From Chitinophagaceae bacterium (GTDB lineage Bacteria > Bacteroidota > Bacteroidia > Chitinophagales > Chitinophagaceae): a DNA stretch of 9,606 bases. Positions 6,226 through 9,606 of the stretch are shown piece after piece (within the stretch, counting starts at the first letter, position 1; every line of letters begins with the position of its first letter). A program made the translations under genes and the position numbers. The DNA lies in contig JADLEN010000134.1 in NCBI GenBank assembly GCA_020846105.1, positions 1 to 9,606 of the forward strand, read 5' to 3'. A model generated the notes under the pieces. The model had not been told where the DNA came from. It did no database searches and saw only the letters and a list, made by a program, of their open reading frames with translations.

Positions 6226-7479
6226 TTAGTCTTGCAGCCGCAGCCGCAGGGCGCGCAATGAGGGTACTAGTAGAAAGGTGAGCAGCACCACCACAAGGGT
6301 CATAGAGCCGCCAAAGACTACAGAGGGCACTACGCCCATCCAAGCGGCGGTGTAGCCACTTTCTACCTCGCCTAGCTCGTTGCTGCTAGAGATAAACATG
6401 GTGTTGACGGCGGCTACGCGGCCACGCATGTGGTCGGGCGTGTGTAGCTGCAAGATGGTGCCACGGATGGCTACGCTCACGGCGTCGAACATGCCCCCGA
6501 GTAGCAGCATGGCCATAGATAGCGGAAACCAGGTGGACACGCCAAAGACGATCATACAAATACCAAAGGCGGCGATACAGAGTAGCAGCTTGATGCCTGC
6601 CTTCTTTTCTAGCGGCAAAAAGGAGAGCACAAGCATGGTGGCTATGGCGCCTATGCCGGGTGCGGCACGCAGTATGCCGTAGCCTAGCTCGCCTACGTGC
6701 AGTATATCCTTGGCATATACGGGTAGCAGGGCTACTGCGCCACCAAAGAGCACGGCAAACATGTCTAAGGACAATACGGACAAGATAACGGGTGAGCGGA
6801 AGACGAAACCGAGGCCTTGTCGGAGGCTCTTCATGATAGGTTCTTTGCCTTTTTGCATTATCTGCTGTGCGGGTATGCGCAGCATGGCTATGGTGGGCAC
6901 TAGTAGGGTGACGGCAACGGCTACTAGGCTGTATTGCACGCCTACGGTGCCTATGAGCAGGCCGCCTACCAATGGGCCTAGCACAGAGCCTAGGTACCAA
7001 GAGGTGCTGCTCCAGCCGGTGGCCATCTGCAACTGCTCGCGGCGCACCAGTAGCCCAAGCATAGAAAAGGTGCTAGGGCCTATAAAAGAGCGCACTACAC
7101 CACCTATGAATATGCCCAGAAATACAAAGCGTACGGTAGCGGTGGTAGATAGCTGCTGCCCGTGAATGAGGCTGAGGCTGCAGAAATAACTGGCTATGAG
7201 TATGTAGATGATGCTGCAGGTGAGTAGTAGTTTTCGTTTTTCTTTCTGATCTACAAAGTGGCCAGAGAAAAAGCTGCACCCGATGGCGGGTATGGCCTCC
7301 CAAAGGCCTAGCTCGCCCACAAGGCGCACGTCGTGGCTGATGTCGTAGACCCAATAAGCGAGTATGGTGACTTGCATATTGAGCGCCCCAATAAGGAACA
7401 AACGGAAGCTGAGGTAGCGCCTAAAAAGGCTGAGCTTGAGTACCTCGTTTTTGGCTATGAAAGTATGTAGTATGGACAC
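6226..7479 (-). CDS. MFS exporter, EntS-like (DHA3 / MFS_3 type)
   Basis: A 417-residue inner-membrane transporter, probably a proton-driven exporter of a small molecule such as a siderophore or drug. About twelve hydrophobic spans are visible, with a positively charged central loop at about 201-222. The loop between spans 2 and 3 is GHFVDQKEKRKLL (73-85), a form of MFS motif A. TPDHMRGRVAAVNTMF (347-362) followed by SSNELGEVESG (364-374) is typical of the EntS-like group. Length fits the family. The start is a GTG at 7479; no ATG or TTG lies between it and the in-frame TAA upstream, and the first ATG inside would remove the first span. The -7 motif at 7511-7518 lies 32 bases upstream. The gene is divergent from the ABC permease across a MITE-like element. 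Substrate cannot be told from the sequence. Confidence 0.9.
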   Translation of the reverse strand: MSILHTFIAKNEVLKLSLFRRYLSFRLFLIGALNMQVTILAYWVYDISHDVRLVGELGLWEAIPAIGCSFFSGHFVDQKEKRKLLLTCSIIYILIASYFCSLSLIHGQQLSTTATVRFVFLGIFIGGVVRSFIGPSTFSMLGLLVRREQLQMATGWSSTSWYLGSVLGPLVGGLLIGTVGVQYSLVAVAVTLLVPTIAMLRIPAQQIMQKGKEPIMKSLRQGLGFVFRSPVILSVLSLDMFAVLFGGAVALLPVYAKDILHVGELGYGILRAAPGIGAIATMLVLSFLPLEKKAGIKLLLCIAAFGICMIVFGVSTWFPLSMAMLLLGGMFDAVSVAIRGTILQLHTPDHMRGRVAAVNTMFISSSNELGEVESGYTAAWMGVVPSVVFGGSMTLVVVLLTFLLVPSLRALRLRLQD

Positions 7480-7510
7480 AATAGAAGGCCTGCCTGTGGC
7501 AAAGCGGCGA

Positions 7511-7518
7511 CAAAAGTA
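7511..7518 (-). promoter_or_regulatory. Predicted -7 promoter element of the MFS gene
   Basis: On the minus strand this reads TACTTTTG, an exact match to the Bacteroidota -7 consensus TAnnTTTG. It predicts a leader of roughly 25 bases before the GTG start. No good TTTG -33 element is seen. The -33 position would fall inside the left terminal repeat of the adjoining MITE-like element. Confidence 0.6.
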
Positions 7519-7527
7519 GGGATTTAA

Positions 7528-7680
7528 CCCAGATTACGCATTAGATTCTTCACTGCGATAAAATACTACTTCATATCACCTTCAATGGCTCAAAAACCAT
7601 AATTCATTATGCTTTTCTCACCCTTTCGGTGCTATCTTGTATTATTTCATCTCGAATAAATTTCTAATGCGCAATCTGGG
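7528..7680. mobile_element. MITE-like element, 153 bp, with 18-bp TIRs and 5-bp target duplication
   Basis: The left end CCCAGATTACGCATTAGA (7528-7545) and the right end TCTAATGCGCAATCTGGG (7663-7680) are inverted repeats with one mismatch in 18. TTTAA occurs directly on both sides (7523-7527 and 7681-7685), the expected footprint of a transposition event. The 117-bp AT-rich interior has no coding frame of note. The element sits between the promoters of two divergent genes without breaking either gene. It must have been mobilised by a transposase elsewhere; I do not recognise the parent insertion sequence family. Confidence 0.75.
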
Positions 7681-7720
7681 TTTAAGGAAAAAGAAAAATT
7701 ATAAATAGGGAGGCTTGCGC

Positions 7721-7728
7721 TAAATTTG
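7721..7728 (+). promoter_or_regulatory. Predicted -7 promoter element of the ABC permease gene
   Basis: TAAATTTG matches the Bacteroidota -7 consensus TAnnTTTG exactly and lies 20 bases before the GTG start. That predicts a very short untranslated leader. The -33 region (about 7697-7702) is AT-rich without a clear TTTG. It lies 40 bases outside the MITE-like element. Confidence 0.55.
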
Positions 7729-7748
7729 CCTTTCAGTAAAAAGATACG

Positions 7749-9005
7749 GTGCAGCAATTTATTAAAATCATCCAAACGAGTTTTGTACAGGCCATAGCAG
7801 AGTTGCGGGCCAATAAGCTGCGCAGTACGTTATCGCTCACAGGTATTACTCTAGGTATCTTTTGTATCATAGCCGTGTTTACGGTGCTAGACAGTCTGAA
7901 AAAAAATATTAAAGAAGAAGTATCTACCCTAGGCAGCGATGTGCTGTATATAGGGCGCTGGCCTTGGATGGACGAGGGCGGCGAATACAAATGGTGGGAG
8001 TATTGGCGCCGACCATCGATGGGCATGGCAGAGCTGCACGCGGTAGAAAAAAATGTAGCCAATGCAGGCATTGTAACATTACAGCTAACCATCAGTGGCA
8101 AAAAGGCACACTACTATGATAATGAGGTAAGTGGTTTTAGGGCCTATGCGGTGACCCAAAATTTCGAGAAACTGCAAAATATAGAAGTGGCCGAAGGGCG
8201 CTACCTGAGCGCATCGGAGGTAGATGGTGGTGCACCCACTGCGGTGATAGGCGAAGACCTGTACCAAAGCCTGTTTAAAACCAATGTAACAGCCGTGGGC
8301 AAATCTATATCGTACCTAGGCAAAAACTACTTGGTAGTAGGGCGGCTGAAAAAGACAGGGCAAAATGCTGCCGGTTTCGACTTTGACAATTGCTTGATCA
8401 TCTCGTTTCATTCCATAGGCTCGGCCATAGATGTACGCTCGCTAAGCAGCGACCCCTCGCTGATGATAAAAGCAAAGCCCGGTGGGCAAATAAGCGAGAT
8501 GCAATACGAGGTAGAAGGGGCGCTGCGTGCCATACGCAAGGTGCGGCCCGGCGAGCCCAACAACTTTGCGGTGAACCAACTGAGCCAGATAACCGAGCGT
8601 ATGGACATGATGTTTGGGCTAATAAACGCGATAGGCGCAGTGATAGGCGGTATATCGCTAGTGGTAGGGGCTTTTGGCATAGCCAATATAATGTTTGTGA
8701 CGGTAAAAGAAAGAACCAAATACATAGGGCTGAAACGTGCTATAGGCGCAAGGTCTATCTATATTCTCATAGAGTTTTTGATAGAGGCCGTGTTCCTTTG
8801 TTTGCTAGGCGGTATTATAGGTGTGCTACTGGTATTCTTGCTGTCGCTGGTAGTAAATGCCAACTCGGATATGAAATTCAGCATGTCGGTAGGCAATATG
8901 CTTATAGGCATCCTGACCTCGGCAGCAGTAGGTATCATAGCTGGCTATATACCAGCCCGCAAAGCCTCTAAGCTAGACCCTGTGGTAGCCATACGGTCGT
9001 TATAA
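7749..9005 (+). CDS. ABC transporter permease, MacB/FtsX type
   Basis: A 418-residue inner-membrane permease of the type VII (MacB/LolC/FtsX) superfamily, which couples ATP use in the cytoplasm to work on substrates in the periplasm. LRANKLRSTLSLTGITLGIF leads into span 1 (about 27-46). A periplasmic domain (about 47-285) follows, including the usual RYLSASEVDGGAPTAVIGEDL stretch at about 151-171. Then come three spans (about 290-317, 338-368, 381-402). VKERTKYIGLKRAIGA (319-334) is the cytoplasmic coupling segment that meets the ATPase, and the chain ends with the family signature GYIPARKASKLDPVVAIRSL. The GTG start is the first allowed start after an in-frame TAA 12 bases upstream. No ATPase or adaptor gene is in the window, so the partner must be encoded elsewhere. 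The next gene begins 27 bp downstream with no terminator between. Confidence 0.93.
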   Translation: MQQFIKIIQTSFVQAIAELRANKLRSTLSLTGITLGIFCIIAVFTVLDSLKKNIKEEVSTLGSDVLYIGRWPWMDEGGEYKWWEYWRRPSMGMAELHAVEKNVANAGIVTLQLTISGKKAHYYDNEVSGFRAYAVTQNFEKLQNIEVAEGRYLSASEVDGGAPTAVIGEDLYQSLFKTNVTAVGKSISYLGKNYLVVGRLKKTGQNAAGFDFDNCLIISFHSIGSAIDVRSLSSDPSLMIKAKPGGQISEMQYEVEGALRAIRKVRPGEPNNFAVNQLSQITERMDMMFGLINAIGAVIGGISLVVGAFGIANIMFVTVKERTKYIGLKRAIGARSIYILIEFLIEAVFLCLLGGIIGVLLVFLLSLVVNANSDMKFSMSVGNMLIGILTSAAVGIIAGYIPARKASKLDPVVAIRSL

Positions 9006-9032
9006 AACAATAAAAAAAACAAAAAACATACA

Positions 9033-9533
9033 ATGCCTAATACCCCAAAACTAATACTGCCCCCCGAAATTATAGACCTGAAAATACAACGCATGGCCTA
9101 CCAGATATGGGAGCAAAATGCAGCCGTAAGCGAGCTAGTATTGATAGGTATTGCCGATAATGGCTGTGTGCTAGCCGAGATATTGGCAACACAACTGCGC
9201 AGCATAAGCCCACTGAAAATAAGCATTATCCGCCTAGAGGTAGATAAAGCGAATCCGCTAAACAGTGCACCAAGCATAAGCGAAGACCTAAATGGGCAAT
9301 CGGTGATATTGGTAGACGATGTATCTAACTCGGGCAAAGTAGCCTTGTATGCCCTGCGCGCCATAACCGCGTATATGCCTAGTAAAATAAGCATAGCTGT
9401 GCTGGTAGATAGAAAGCACAAAAACTATCCTGTGCATCCCAATATTGTAGGGCATAGCCTGTCTACCACCCTGCAAGAAAATATTACCGTGGTGAGCGAT
9501 GGTACCAAACTATTAGGTGTATACCTCGATTAA
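9033..9533 (+). CDS. PyrR-like phosphoribosyltransferase
   Basis: A 166-residue type I phosphoribosyltransferase close to PyrR, which binds PRPP and a pyrimidine base or nucleotide. The N-terminus LPPEIIDLKIQRMAYQIWE fits the PyrR start. IGIADNGCVLAEILATQL (38-55) is the first PRPP-binding loop region. VILVDDVSNSGKVALYAL (91-108) is the PRPP-binding motif with Asp95 and Asp96. VLVDRKHKNYPVHPNIVGHSL (123-143) matches the PyrR segment whose usual form is VL-x-DR-x-H. It is slightly shorter than the usual 180 residues. The PRPP loop is atypical: SNSGKV stands where PyrR-type proteins usually carry a T-G-x-T core. No pyrimidine genes are nearby, so the old name for PyrR as an operon regulator should not be assumed. 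The ATG is preceded by an A-rich leader, and the gene probably shares a transcript with the permease. Confidence 0.85.
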   Translation: MPNTPKLILPPEIIDLKIQRMAYQIWEQNAAVSELVLIGIADNGCVLAEILATQLRSISPLKISIIRLEVDKANPLNSAPSISEDLNGQSVILVDDVSNSGKVALYALRAITAYMPSKISIAVLVDRKHKNYPVHPNIVGHSLSTTLQENITVVSDGTKLLGVYLD

Positions 9534-9548
9534 ATATTCCCAAGCATT

Positions 9549-9606
9549 TTGATACAAATAAAAGTAGCTACAACAGCAGATATCCCATTATTGCATCGGC
9601 TAGGCA
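9549..9606 (+). CDS. Start of a probable GNAT acetyltransferase, cut by the window edge
   Basis: Nineteen codons are visible from a TTG at 9549, reading MIQIKVATTADIPLLHRLG. The pattern of a short strand, then an A/T-x-x-D-I-P-L-L turn leading into a helix, is typical of GNAT N-acetyltransferase N-termini. The TTG is the first allowed start after the in-frame stop of the preceding gene, and the gap is only 15 bases, so it is probably translated from the same message. The acetyl-CoA motif is beyond the window, so the family call rests on this short stretch alone. Confidence 0.6.
   Translation, partial: MIQIKVATTADIPLLHRLG

Noticed and set aside
5989..6261. Plus-strand frame of 90 codons overlapping the MFS 3' end
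   Set aside because: It is a read-through of a dispersed repeat and the folded palindromic element, and it overlaps the real MFS gene antisense.
6386..7000. 204-codon frame on the same strand as the MFS gene, in another phase
   Set aside because: It is Arg/His-rich, a shadow of the MFS gene's GC-richer codons, and the MFS frame is clearly the real one.
7528..7680. Bidirectional terminator or riboswitch between the divergent genes
   Set aside because: The inverted ends are 117 bases apart, no T-run follows the outer arms in a useful place, and the TTTAA duplication is better explained by transposition.
8390..8971. 193-codon plus-strand frame inside the ABC permease gene
   Set aside because: It is a shifted-frame shadow of the permease, whose conserved FtsX-type C-terminus lies across the same bases.

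Overview
The window looks like a piece of a Bacteroidota chromosome, probably from one of the Cytophagia, Chitinophagia or Saprospiria lineages; I cannot place it more finely. Four things point there. Genes lack Shine-Dalgarno sequences and have A-rich leaders. Two start sites are preceded by exact TAnnTTTG motifs, the -7 element of this phylum. The first gene is a fused alpha/beta 2-oxoacid dehydrogenase E1. The intergenic DNA carries palindromic and dispersed repeats of a kind I remember from this phylum. Several starts appear to be GTG or TTG.

Left part (1-2845): the 3' part of a fused thiamine-diphosphate E1 dehydrogenase gene (+) ends in a strong intrinsic terminator. It converges on a minus-strand gene for a hypothetical protein with a C-terminal carboxypeptidase-regulatory-like beta-sandwich domain.

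Middle part (2846-6225): this reads as an accessory stretch. It holds a 21-bp minisatellite of eleven units that is open in frame on both strands, a G-quadruplex motif, and a clear minus-strand terminator. Next come a 655-residue protein joining a RecB-type PD-(D/E)XK nuclease to an SF1/DUF2075 helicase, and a small zinc-ribbon gene just upstream on the same strand. A 554-bp non-coding tract of dispersed repeats and a folded palindromic element closes the region. The nuclease-helicase gene is visibly poorer in GC and much poorer in the tetranucleotide CTAG than its neighbours, which suggests acquisition by transfer. The nuclease-helicase and zinc-ribbon pair is the best candidate here for an undescribed system, most likely nucleic-acid defence or repair.

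Right part (6226-9606): an EntS-like (DHA3) MFS exporter (-) is divergent from a MacB/FtsX-type ABC permease (+). Between their predicted promoters sits a 153-bp MITE-like element with 18-bp terminal inverted repeats and a 5-bp target duplication. The permease is followed after 27 bp by a PyrR-like phosphoribosyltransferase and then by the first codons of a probable GNAT acetyltransferase, so these three may be co-transcribed. No ATPase partner for the permease lies in the window. The genes do not form one obvious pathway; most look like independent housekeeping or transport units around an accessory insert.
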